64,000 bases of DNA. Origin: Colwellia psychrerythraea (GTDB taxonomy: Bacteria; Pseudomonadota; Gammaproteobacteria; Enterobacterales; Alteromonadaceae). Position 1 is the stretch's first letter. Every line of letters starts with the position of its first letter. Positions 1-7,570 of this stretch are shown here, in pieces. Both the position numbers and the translations under genes were made by a program. The stretch spans positions 168,373 through 232,372 of the forward strand of contig MAAF01000025.1 in the NCBI GenBank assembly GCA_002163005.1. Reading direction: 5' to 3'. Under the pieces are notes generated by a model. The model saw only the letters and a list, made by a program, of their open reading frames with translations, had not been told where the DNA came from and did no database searches.

Positions 1-628
1 ATAGAGCTACTAAGCCCTTCAGAAGTCTGCGTTTTGAACGAGAGGTTGTTAATGGCAAAGCGTTTTCCCTAATGCTATGAATGAAGTGTGGTTGCGAAGC
101 TGTAGAATGACAAAATCTTGCAATTGAACAATCCACCGCTGAGCTAAGTATAGTCAAAAACAATAATTTTTATAATAAAACTTAGACATGATGAAAAAGT
201 GATATTAAATATGTGAAATATGGCGAGGGAGTTGCATTTTAAAATAGTGATTTACTTTGCTGCTCAATGTCTAATCAAAATTTGACTGTTGGCGCACGTT
301 TTTAAGGCTATGTTTCATCTGAAATGTGCACAAGGTTATGATAGATACCACTCAAGCTGGTTTAACCAATCAACGCATATAATTAAACACCCATGTATCT
401 ATATAATTGCCCCCGCCGATCTTGTGTGCTGTGGTCGGTGGGGGGGCTAATAACTGTATTAATAATGTTATAGCCTGGTACAGAGAGCATTCAGGGCTTA
501 TTGGGTTGGTTAATCAGTTAAATCAAAAGTAACCTCATGAGATAATTATCTTATCTATCCTACACCTGCATTGTACTCGCCCGCGATTGCTGGCATATTC
601 ACCCCATAATTAAACTCAAAGTACAATA
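1..628. other. Intergenic region, no supported gene
   Basis: No reading frame here has convincing codon use or a ribosome binding site. The first 72 bases are open in frame 1 and could be the last codons of a gene entering from the left, but this cannot be judged from the window. The only clear structure is a GC-rich inverted repeat at 409-447, listed separately. Confidence 0.5.
409..447. repeat. GC-rich inverted repeat
   Basis: A strong stem begins GCCCCCGCCGA and returns as TCGGTGGGGGGGC around a 15-base loop, in otherwise AT-rich DNA. No T tract follows on either strand, so it is not a typical rho-independent terminator. It could be the end of an upstream transcription unit, a protein site or a mobile-element remnant. 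Confidence 0.5.
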
Positions 629-1363
629 ATGAAAATAATAAGCTTATCAGTAGCAACTTTAATCACCACAACAACCTTAGCGGCCAACCAAGAAGTACAA
701 TCATTTAGTAAAGCTAAAAAAATATTAGAAAAGCAGGTTTACAACAATCATCGCACAACACTTTATTGCGGTGCGACGTTTGACGCTAAGAAAAAAGTAA
801 CTCCACCACAAAGATTCACCACAACTAAATATGTTAAGCGAGCTAAAAAAATCGAGTGGGAGCATGTTGTACCAGCAGAGAATTTCGGTCGAACCTTTAG
901 CGAGTGGCGTGATGGCCATAAACTGTGCGTTAATAGCAAAAGCAAAGCATTTAAAGGCCGTAAGTGCGCTGAAAAAGTAAACATTGAATATCGCTATATG
1001 CAAGCCGATATGTTTAACCTTTACCCAGCCATTGGTGCGGTTAACGCACTAAGAAGTAATTATAACTTCACCATGTTACCTACTGTGAAAAACGACTTCG
1101 GTAGTTGCGCAATGAAAATAGATAATCGTAAAGCAGAGCCACCTGAAATAGCTAGAGGTCAAATAGCTCGCACATACCTATACATGGACGGCGCTTATAA
1201 ACGATATAGCATGAGTAAATCACAGCGCCAGCTAATGAGTGCTTGGGATAAGATGCACCCCGTAGATGACTGGGAGTGCGCGAGAGCGAAGAAGATTACT
1301 AGCCTGCAAAAAAGTAAAAATAATATTATCAAAAAACGATGTCAAACTGCAGGTATTTGGTAA
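629..1363 (+). CDS. endA: Endonuclease I, secreted/periplasmic DNase
   Basis: Endonuclease I (EndA/Dns family) cuts double-stranded DNA outside the cytoplasm, for nutrient use or control of extracellular DNA. The 244-residue product begins with a signal peptide (about residues 1-19, ending LAA). The beta-beta-alpha-metal motif is visible as IEWEHVVPAENFG near residues 76-88, where the His activates water and binds metal with the following acidic/Asn residues. The family's RYMQADMFNLYP and VNALRSNYNF segments follow, with several Cys able to form disulfides. Length and motif order fit the family. It is monocistronic; no strong Shine-Dalgarno sequence precedes the ATG. Confidence 0.9.
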   Translation: MKIISLSVATLITTTTLAANQEVQSFSKAKKILEKQVYNNHRTTLYCGATFDAKKKVTPPQRFTTTKYVKRAKKIEWEHVVPAENFGRTFSEWRDGHKLCVNSKSKAFKGRKCAEKVNIEYRYMQADMFNLYPAIGAVNALRSNYNFTMLPTVKNDFGSCAMKIDNRKAEPPEIARGQIARTYLYMDGAYKRYSMSKSQRQLMSAWDKMHPVDDWECARAKKITSLQKSKNNIIKKRCQTAGIW

Positions 1364-1668
1364 CGATGTAGCCTTTGACGCCGATAGAACAACAATTTAC
1401 TTAGTTGAATATCAATATCGGTTATAGCGTACCTTTTAACACGAGAAACAGTATCAGAGATCAATTTATTAGTTAATTTTACTGCTTTATTAGGCGTTTT
1501 TTTGTGGTGATTGAATAGATGTTATCGAGTATTAATGTAGTCATTATTAAAGTGATATTGTCTAACAGGTATCTAACACTTTAGCAGTAAAACTGTAGTA
1601 AAACACCTTGCCAGCCGTAACGCGTTACAGTATAACCGATTGTTTTATCAGTGTTATATTATTGGTGA

Positions 1669-1718
1669 TGCGCCTGCGGGGCGTGAGGTCGACAGTTCGA
1701 ACCTGTCTACTCAGACCA
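1669..1718 (+). pseudogene. tRNA 3'-half remnant
   Basis: The stretch folds as the 3' part of a tRNA: an anticodon-like arm (1669-1685, loop CTGCGGG), a five-base variable loop, a perfect T arm GACAG-TTCGAAC-CTGTC (1691-1707), then TACTCAG, discriminator A and encoded CCA. The expected 5' acceptor strand CTGAGTA and a D arm are absent from the preceding 100 bases. A strong terminator follows at 1736-1781, as expected after a tRNA operon. I read it as a truncated tRNA or the 3' tRNA fragment left by an integration event; a functional tRNA looks excluded. Confidence 0.6.
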
Positions 1719-1735
1719 TATTATTAGTAGAACAT

Positions 1736-1781
1736 AAAGCCACTTAACAGTAGTTGAAATGACTATTCAAGTGGCTTTTTT
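1736..1781 (+). terminator. Rho-independent terminator after tRNA remnant
   Basis: The arms AAAGCCACTT and AAGTGGCTTT are followed by a run of T on the plus strand. The minus-strand side lacks a clean T tract, so the signal mainly serves rightward transcription from the tRNA remnant. Confidence 0.8.
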
Positions 1782-1827
1782 GTGTCTGGATAACACAAAA
1801 CCTTCTAGCGCGTTGTTTTAAGATTAT

Positions 1828-2898
1828 TTACAGGTAGCGCTCTACAATTGCGATTCCTTGTCGATAACCTAAACCACCATTTCCATGTATCAAACCAAGT
1901 TTCTCTTGGCCATCACATAAGCGATGATGCATTAATACCAGTGCATTAAGCGCTGGATTATTCCATGCAGCTCTGGCTAAATTCATGCCGCCAGTAATGG
2001 TAATACTATGCTTAGCAAGAAAATCTGGAATATCCTCTAACACCTCAACCAAACCACTTACTAATAAAAAGGCCATTGGCACAACAGGATAACAAGTGTA
2101 AGTTTCTAATAAAGCATCACCACTTTTGAACCGTTGTACAAAGTCGATATTCGCTTCGTCACAGGCTAGTTGATAAGCTTGTTGTAAATGTTCATATCGA
2201 GAGATATCCGTTAAAAAGTCTCGTCCATCACCATCAAGGCGGCTGAGCCCTACGGCTTTCACCTTTAACCATTGGCTTTTATCTACGCCCAATTGCTCGG
2301 CGATATCTGCGCGCGTTATTAATAAGCGGCCTGAAAAATCTACCATAGGGTTTGCACAATCAACCCCTCTAAATAAATCTGTTATCGGTTTATGCCAACG
2401 TAGATCGGGCAATAACTCTGGGGTAAAGCTATCTGACAAAGCGTTACGAAAACTCACTTGGTAATTTTCGAATAGCGCACTAGAAAATTCTTTAAATTGT
2501 TGTTCGGTAATGGTGTGATTTTCACTGAAGGTACGCGCCAAATCGGTATAAGCTTGCGTTAATGGATAGCTTTGGCCATAAACAGCCATTTTACTTAACC
2601 GCTGTTCTCGGCTATAACCCGTTTTTATATGGTCTTCACCACTAATGACAACCGCAGCTTCGCCGCTTTCAATTAATTTTTTTGCTTCAGCCAACGCTTC
2701 AATAGGAGCGCAACCACTTCTAAAGTGATGCTCTTTCTCAGGGCTATGCCAATCAGACTGTAAAGGCTCGATAACTAAATGTTTTGGCGTAATGCCACTT
2801 TGATGTAATTGAGACTCGAGCAATAGAACCTGATCAAGACTACCTACCGAATCTTGTTGTTTAGCTGCGCCAATAATAAATGCCGATGGGGGTTTCAC
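1828..2898 (-). CDS. Thiolase-like acetyl-CoA acetyltransferase
   Basis: A 356-residue member of the thiolase fold, nearest to the SCP-x-like branch often annotated acetyl-CoA acetyltransferase. Members join or cleave acyl-CoA in the cytoplasm. The nucleophile region is recognisable as SGCAPIEAL with Cys63, followed by a helix and the GEAAVVISGEDHI strand. The C-terminus carries GGMNLARAAWNN and GLIHGNGG, matching the branch that has NN in place of the GHP box. Without the GHP histidine, classical thiolysis chemistry is uncertain. The gene stands alone on the minus strand, and its substrate cannot be inferred from neighbours. Confidence 0.7.
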   Translation of the reverse strand: MKPPSAFIIGAAKQQDSVGSLDQVLLLESQLHQSGITPKHLVIEPLQSDWHSPEKEHHFRSGCAPIEALAEAKKLIESGEAAVVISGEDHIKTGYSREQRLSKMAVYGQSYPLTQAYTDLARTFSENHTITEQQFKEFSSALFENYQVSFRNALSDSFTPELLPDLRWHKPITDLFRGVDCANPMVDFSGRLLITRADIAEQLGVDKSQWLKVKAVGLSRLDGDGRDFLTDISRYEHLQQAYQLACDEANIDFVQRFKSGDALLETYTCYPVVPMAFLLVSGLVEVLEDIPDFLAKHSITITGGMNLARAAWNNPALNALVLMHHRLCDGQEKLGLIHGNGGLGYRQGIAIVERYL

Positions 2899-3246
2899 AA
2901 GTTATTTAATCCACTAAAAATGAGAGTCGACAACTTTATGCTATTTAAAGAAAATTAAAAACCTAAAAGCAGTAAAGATATTCACTTAAAAAAGTACTTT
3001 GGGATAATTGATGGCTACTACAATATCGATCAAACCATACCAAATACCTATAGTGGCAACGCGTAACCGTATAAGGTATTGTTATACATGTGGTTATTAT
3101 TTTTTACGTCGTCATAAAATAGCACGGTAGAATATTACTACTTCGGGTACAGTTAGAGTCTTTCTTAATATAATTGAGTAAAAAAACCTGCCGTTTTAAT
3201 AAATAGAGGGTTTTATTATTCGGTTTAATTGATAAATGTCATCGCG
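2899..3246. other. Intergenic region, nothing recognised
   Basis: AT-rich DNA with stop codons in all frames. It contains the promoter side of the thiolase-like gene and the 3' flank of the small gene at 3247-3462. I see no RNA, repeat or convincing terminator. Confidence 0.4.
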
Positions 3247-3462
3247 CTAATCATCATTAACCAAAGTGATTTTATTCGAATAAGTCTGCAAAAAATAATG
3301 AATCCGATTAGACCGTCTTTTCGATAACATCACTCTAATATGTCCTGCGAGTTTAGCCTCACTTCGTTTGACCTTAACTAATGGCACAAAAGGTTTGTTA
3401 TCAATGCTGATAGTGGTCATGTGATGGCATATTGCTTTTATTCGTGCTTGTTCGATATCCAA
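3247..3462 (-). CDS. Small basic hypothetical protein
   Basis: A 71-residue basic protein, not recognised. The start codon is TTG, supported by AGGA eight bases upstream; no better ATG lies in frame. It has no signal peptide, membrane segment or cysteine pair. The central part is rich in Lys and Arg (VKVKRSEAKLAGHIRVMLSKRRS), which would suit nucleic-acid contact, but that is only a guess. It stands alone. Confidence 0.5.
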   Translation of the reverse strand: MDIEQARIKAICHHMTTISIDNKPFVPLVKVKRSEAKLAGHIRVMLSKRRSNRIHYFLQTYSNKITLVNDD

Positions 3463-3599
3463 TGATCCAATCCTAATAGAAGTTATTTATGCGTATGATA
3501 ACTAGCGCAAAATATATAACTGCTTTAAGTTGTTCTGCAATTGTGTCTTTTTGTTTTTGCTTACAGAATTAATCACTATGATAACAAAGAGATAACAAG

Positions 3600-3851
3600 C
3601 TATTTACACCAAACTTTACCGCCGATCATTTTATAAGCAGGCGTGCCTCTAATTAAGCAATCACGGGCGAATATCTTATGGCATTGCGGACATATACAAG
3701 GCGTTTCGGTAAAGTTTTGACTGATGCGTTCTTTAAAACATTTAAGTAAAGCGCCCTTACCTCCTTTTCGATATTTAAACAAAAGGAAGTTACAGCCTTT
3801 ACAATATATATCGACTGTTTTACTAGGGCCTTTTTTATTGGGCTTTGACAT
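3600..3851 (-). CDS. Small zinc-ribbon protein
   Basis: An 83-residue protein with two CxxC pairs, CKGC near residue 18 and CPQC near residue 55, preceded by CIC, typical of a zinc ribbon. Many Lys residues and the short length suggest a nucleic-acid-binding or adaptor role. The C-terminal half resembles Com-like small zinc-finger proteins, but I cannot assign a family firmly. It starts two bases after the peroxiredoxin stop codon, so the two genes are almost certainly co-translated. Confidence 0.65.
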   Translation of the reverse strand: MSKPNKKGPSKTVDIYCKGCNFLLFKYRKGGKGALLKCFKERISQNFTETPCICPQCHKIFARDCLIRGTPAYKMIGGKVWCK

Positions 3852-3853
3852 TT

Positions 3854-4426
3854 CTATTTCTTAGCGATACCTAAAGCACCTAAATTATTAGCCATATCTT
3901 GAGCGGCAGACTTTGGTGAAATATCGTCATCAATTTTAATGATTTTACCTTCTTTAGAAATATAAAAAGTGATGCGACTAGCAACTTTGAACATATTAAG
4001 TACCTGATACGCTTTTGCTGTTGATTTAGTTGGATCACTTAACATGGGAAAGTCAGCACCCGTTTTCTCAGCAAAGTCTCTGTTATCATCAATGGGATCA
4101 ACACTAGCCATAACGTAGCTGACATCAAACTCTCGAATAAGGTGTCCTTGCTCAGTCAACGACTTACATTCAATCGTACAACCACGTGTATTTGCCATTG
4201 GATACCAAGCTAATACTACTGCTTTTTTACCTTTATAATCACTTAATTGGTAATAATCACCTGTCGTTGCTTGGAGTTTGAAATTTGGTGCGGTATCGCC
4301 CACTTTTAAATCAGTTGCCAAGGCCGAAAACCCAACGAGACTCATTAAGCTACAAATGATTAGGATTGATTTTTTCATATTAATGTTCATGCTATTTTTC
4401 GTATTAAGGTTCATGTTAACTTTCAT
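3854..4426 (-). CDS. Exported thiol peroxiredoxin (AhpC/TSA, PrxQ/BCP-like)
   Basis: This enzyme reduces peroxides with a cysteine thiol. The thioredoxin-fold domain starts near residue 40 (VGDTAPNFKL). The active site reads YPMANTRGCTIEC, with Cys83 as peroxidatic residue and Cys87 as a possible resolving residue. A hydrophobic stretch at residues 20-37 ending SALA is a signal peptide, so the protein acts in the periplasm. The first ATG has AAAGAG nearby; a start at the third methionine block (MKKSILII, 4375) gives a cleaner signal peptide but no Shine-Dalgarno. The N-terminus is an odd Asn/Met-rich near-repeat. It is the first gene of a pair with the zinc-ribbon protein. Confidence 0.85.
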   Translation of the reverse strand: MKVNMNLNTKNSMNINMKKSILIICSLMSLVGFSALATDLKVGDTAPNFKLQATTGDYYQLSDYKGKKAVVLAWYPMANTRGCTIECKSLTEQGHLIREFDVSYVMASVDPIDDNRDFAEKTGADFPMLSDPTKSTAKAYQVLNMFKVASRITFYISKEGKIIKIDDDISPKSAAQDMANNLGALGIAKK

Positions 4427-4490
4427 GTGTTTACTCTTTAATTAAAGAATTAGCTACAGTGTATGGTGTTAGTTCGTTGATTAAAAGTTA

Positions 4491-5225
4491 TTAAGTGACA
4501 TTCTTAAATCGGTCACGGTAATAAAATCCTTGAACAAAATCGCAATTAAGTTTTTGAGCTATCTGTATGTGTTCATAGGTTTCTACGCCTTCGAGGATCA
4601 CTTTTTTATTGGTACTGTGCGCGTAATCGATTATGGATTTAACGAGAAACATGAAATTGCGATTCTTTTTGTTTTTTATGACAAACTTATCCAGTTTGAT
4701 GTAATTAACTAATTGAATAACAGAGGTAGAAATCATGGATTGAGGATTGCAGACATCGTCTATCGCGGTCTGAATACTACTTTTCGCTAAGTTATCAATC
4801 ATGGCCAAACTCATGATGGCATCATTAATTTCTGAGTTTTCAATTAACTCAACTACAACATTAGATTTTTGAAATTCTTTAAATAATTTTAGAAAAGGAT
4901 TGCTTTGACCAATGACACCGCTTGAAAAATAGGAGTCTTGATCTAAATTAACGAAAATATCGTGGTCATTAACGGCATAGGACAGTTGTAATTTTTTCTG
5001 TTGGTATTCAACTTGGAACAAACTCAGCGGACTGCTATGTAGTGACTCATAAACAAGATCTGGCCGTATAAGCTCATTATCAGCAGAATAGAATCTAGCC
5101 AGCGACTCGTAGGCAAAAATCTCTTGGTTTTTACAACTTACTATTGGCTGATATTCAACACCAAAGCGTCTATTTTCAATCAGGTCGATTAAACACTCGG
5201 GGCTGAGTAATGTCTTATCTTTCAT
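4491..5225 (-). CDS. Standalone EAL-domain protein, probable c-di-GMP phosphodiesterase
   Basis: EAL domains hydrolyse c-di-GMP to pGpG in the cytoplasm. The 244-residue product is a single EAL domain with no sensor or membrane part. The signature Glu is kept as ESL (Glu40), with Asn93, Glu126 (VELIEN), Asp156-Asp157, Lys177 (YIKLDKF), Glu212 (EGVET) and Gln232 also present. Loop 6 is unusual: the normal DDFGTGYSSL is replaced by DDVCNPQSM. Metal ligands and the catalytic Lys are therefore retained while the loop that couples dimerisation to activity is altered. It lies 96 bases after the FtsZ-like gene on the same strand and may share its transcript. Confidence 0.8.
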   Translation of the reverse strand: MKDKTLLSPECLIDLIENRRFGVEYQPIVSCKNQEIFAYESLARFYSADNELIRPDLVYESLHSSPLSLFQVEYQQKKLQLSYAVNDHDIFVNLDQDSYFSSGVIGQSNPFLKLFKEFQKSNVVVELIENSEINDAIMSLAMIDNLAKSSIQTAIDDVCNPQSMISTSVIQLVNYIKLDKFVIKNKKNRNFMFLVKSIIDYAHSTNKKVILEGVETYEHIQIAQKLNCDFVQGFYYRDRFKNVT

Positions 5226-5321
5226 TCATTGAGGCCGACAATTTCTTACTCGACCATTCCTATAACAGTTATTTAATAAAGACTGTAAATAAGAATGATT
5301 ATCATGTAAAGGGTTGTTTCA

Positions 5322-6458
5322 TTAATTGCGATTGATTGCCATTAATTTGCGCGTTATAGCCGGAATATCGGTCATTGTTTCACCTTGATTAATAAAACTC
5401 AGCTCATCATCGATATATTCTGGCTCAGTTGGTTCATAGTTTTGCGCTAAAGTTGCCTCGTCTTCAGTGACAACCACGGCTTTGATAGGCTCAGGTTCAA
5501 CACTACATATGCCTGATCCTATGATCAATATTTCAATTTCTGAAGATAAATTAGGATCAAGACTAACACCCGGTACAATGAGAACAGATTGATTCGTTAC
5601 CCTTGTTCTGATGTGATCAATTAAACCATTATAAGTCGATAATTTGGGCTCTGATTTACAAAATAATTGAAAGATAATACCTTTCGCTGACGCTATGTTT
5701 GCAATAGAAACTAGCGGATTATTAAGGGCTTGATCGAGCGCGTCAAAAGCTTCTTCTTCTGAGTTGGCTTTGCCAACGCCTAAAATAGACTCACCTTCAA
5801 AAGACAAAATAGTTGAGAAATCATTTTTGTCGACATTGACATAACCTGTTTCTTTAAGCATTTGTACTAAGGCAATTAGTAGGTTTTTTAGCACTTCATT
5901 ACTTTGGTTAAAGGCAGAAAACAAACCAACGCTTTCACCTAAGCCTGCAAGTAAAAGATCATTTGAAAGCGTAATATAGGCGTGTATTGGCTCTTTAATG
6001 TCATCAATACCTTGCAGGGCATAATCCATTCGAATTTTCCCTTCTGACTCAAAAGGTAAAGTGACAATAGCTAAACAGTTTATATTAAGCTCACGGGCTA
6101 TTTTAGATACTAAAGGGCTTGCACCTGTACCCGTGCCACCACCAAAACCAGCGGTAATAATAACGATGTCACTGTCCATTATCGCACTACGAAGCAGCCC
6201 CTCACTTTCTTGTGCTGCTTGATAACCGATACGAGGATCAGAGCCTGCGCCATATCCATTTGTTAAGTTCTCACCTATTAGGATCTTGTTTTCAACGTTA
6301 ATGCTATTTAATGCAGCAAGATCAGTATTGACTGCAACAAGATTAACTTGGCTTGATAGATTATTTTCATGAAGCATATTTACTGTGTTACATCCACAGC
6401 CACCTATACCGATCACAGTTATCAATAATTCTGGATTACCGTTTAAAAGTTCTTTCAT
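5322..6458 (-). CDS. Divergent FtsZ paralogue
   Basis: A 378-residue tubulin-family GTPase related to the division-ring protein FtsZ. Visible motifs are T1 GIGGCGCNTVN (17-27), NTD (44-46), tubulin signature GGGTGTG (106-112), NDLLL (166-170) and T7 NVDKND (208-213), which keeps the Asn and both Asp residues needed for polymer-stimulated GTP hydrolysis. After a linker of about 50 acidic residues comes TDIPAITRKLM, close to the FtsZ tail DIPAFLRKQ that binds FtsA and ZipA. Overall divergence and absence of ftsA or murein genes nearby show this is not the dcw-cluster ftsZ. AAGGA lies before the ATG. It could modulate or co-polymerise with the main FtsZ. Confidence 0.88.
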   Translation of the reverse strand: MKELLNGNPELLITVIGIGGCGCNTVNMLHENNLSSQVNLVAVNTDLAALNSINVENKILIGENLTNGYGAGSDPRIGYQAAQESEGLLRSAIMDSDIVIITAGFGGGTGTGASPLVSKIARELNINCLAIVTLPFESEGKIRMDYALQGIDDIKEPIHAYITLSNDLLLAGLGESVGLFSAFNQSNEVLKNLLIALVQMLKETGYVNVDKNDFSTILSFEGESILGVGKANSEEEAFDALDQALNNPLVSIANIASAKGIIFQLFCKSEPKLSTYNGLIDHIRTRVTNQSVLIVPGVSLDPNLSSEIEILIIGSGICSVEPEPIKAVVVTEDEATLAQNYEPTEPEYIDDELSFINQGETMTDIPAITRKLMAINRN

Positions 6459-6819
6459 AACATTCCTTATTCGATCAATAAAGCAATCGCCTAATCTGCT
6501 CCCTAATATTTAATTAAAGCCTAGGGAAAGCCAACTATTTACTCGCTAATTTTAGGTCTTATTTCTGACGAATTAATCTCTCATTTCTTTCATTATAGAG
6601 ATCAAATTCTGCATGATCCAGACTAAATAGATAACTCTAAGCACTCTAGCTTAATAATTCATAAACAACTCAATTCTTATGACCAGTATCTTCATTAAAT
6701 CTTACGTTAAAAATTTAAATAGAAATATTAATACTGACTACCAAAAAGCTTTATTAATAGTAAACAGTCACACACAGGACAGTTTAAGGGTTGCCAGAGT
6801 TATCAAGTATGTATATGCA

Positions 6820-6898
6820 GGGTTAGCGGGGTTATTGCAGGGCGGGTATACAGGGTTGTTAGGGTTATAGAAATGTTGCATCAAGGGGTTATCGGGGG
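6820..6898 (+). repeat. Cluster of G tracts, possible G-quadruplex
   Basis: Eight tracts of three to five G (6820-6822, 6828-6831, 6840-6842, 6844-6846, 6853-6855, 6862-6864, 6885-6888, 6894-6898) fall within 79 bases, many as AGGGTT or GGGGTTA units, in AT-rich surroundings. Short spacers would allow an intramolecular G-quadruplex on the plus strand. It ends 43 bases before the hicB start. A weak 63-codon frame (6679-6870) overlaps it, but its Gly/Leu-rich end simply translates the G-rich units. Confidence 0.55.
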
Positions 6899-6941
6899 TA
6901 TTATATTTTATAGGCCGTTTTAGTCGTGTTAGGAGTTAAAA

Positions 6942-7364
6942 ATGAAGTATGCAATTGTATTTATTTACGATGAAAAAAAACTTGGTTATCAGGTGACAGT
7001 ACCCGATCTTCCAGGCTGTGCAATTACAGAAAAAACCATTGATTTAGGCATGGAAGAAATTACAAAAGCGATTAAATCTCACCTTGCCATATTGGCCGAA
7101 TACGGTGAAAAAGTGCCTAATGCAAAGGGATTAGAAAGCCATCGACAAAACTATATACTGGAAAATCCGCATACATTTTCACAAGCTTTTTGGGCAATAG
7201 TAAGTATTGATATTACCCCCTACCTTGGTAAGAGCCATAAAATAAATGTAACTCTACCTGAGTTACTCATTGCTCAAATTGATGACAAAGTGAGTAAGTC
7301 TTCAGATTACAAAACGCGATCTGGATTTATTGCCAGTGCTTGTTTTACTGAATTGGAAAAATAG
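6942..7364 (+). CDS. hicB: HicB-family antitoxin, no HicA partner
   Basis: HicB proteins neutralise the HicA mRNA interferase and repress their own promoter. The 140-residue product has the N-terminal HicB fold (YQVTVPDLPGCAITEKTIDLGMEEI, about 16-40), a middle helix segment, and a C-terminal ribbon-helix-helix DNA-binding part (KINVTLPELLIAQIDDKV, then RSGFIASACF). GGAG sits at good spacing before the ATG. A hicA gene, about 60 codons with a conserved His, should lie immediately upstream or downstream, but none is seen; upstream is the G-tract cluster and downstream the bioD 3' region. It is an orphan, perhaps a remnant or an autonomous regulator. Confidence 0.8.
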   Translation: MKYAIVFIYDEKKLGYQVTVPDLPGCAITEKTIDLGMEEITKAIKSHLAILAEYGEKVPNAKGLESHRQNYILENPHTFSQAFWAIVSIDITPYLGKSHKINVTLPELLIAQIDDKVSKSSDYKTRSGFIASACFTELEK

Positions 7365-7570
7365 TGTCGGTTAGTTTTTAGAAATTAATTTGATGTTGTA
7401 AAATTTTTGATGTGGTCGACAGAGAGATTAAATTTTATTCATCTCATTCGCTTACCCCTACTTTAATTCTAACTAGGCCGAGTTAATGTAAACGAAGGTG
7501 GATTGTATTTTAGGTAAGTTGATTTAAGTGACGTTAAATCAACTTTAGAAAATAAAAATAAAAAACTTTA

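Noticed and set aside
6679..6870. 63-codon frame upstream of hicB as a possible HicA
   Set aside because: It has no HicA motifs or conserved His, a poor ribosome site, and its end translates the G-tract repeat.
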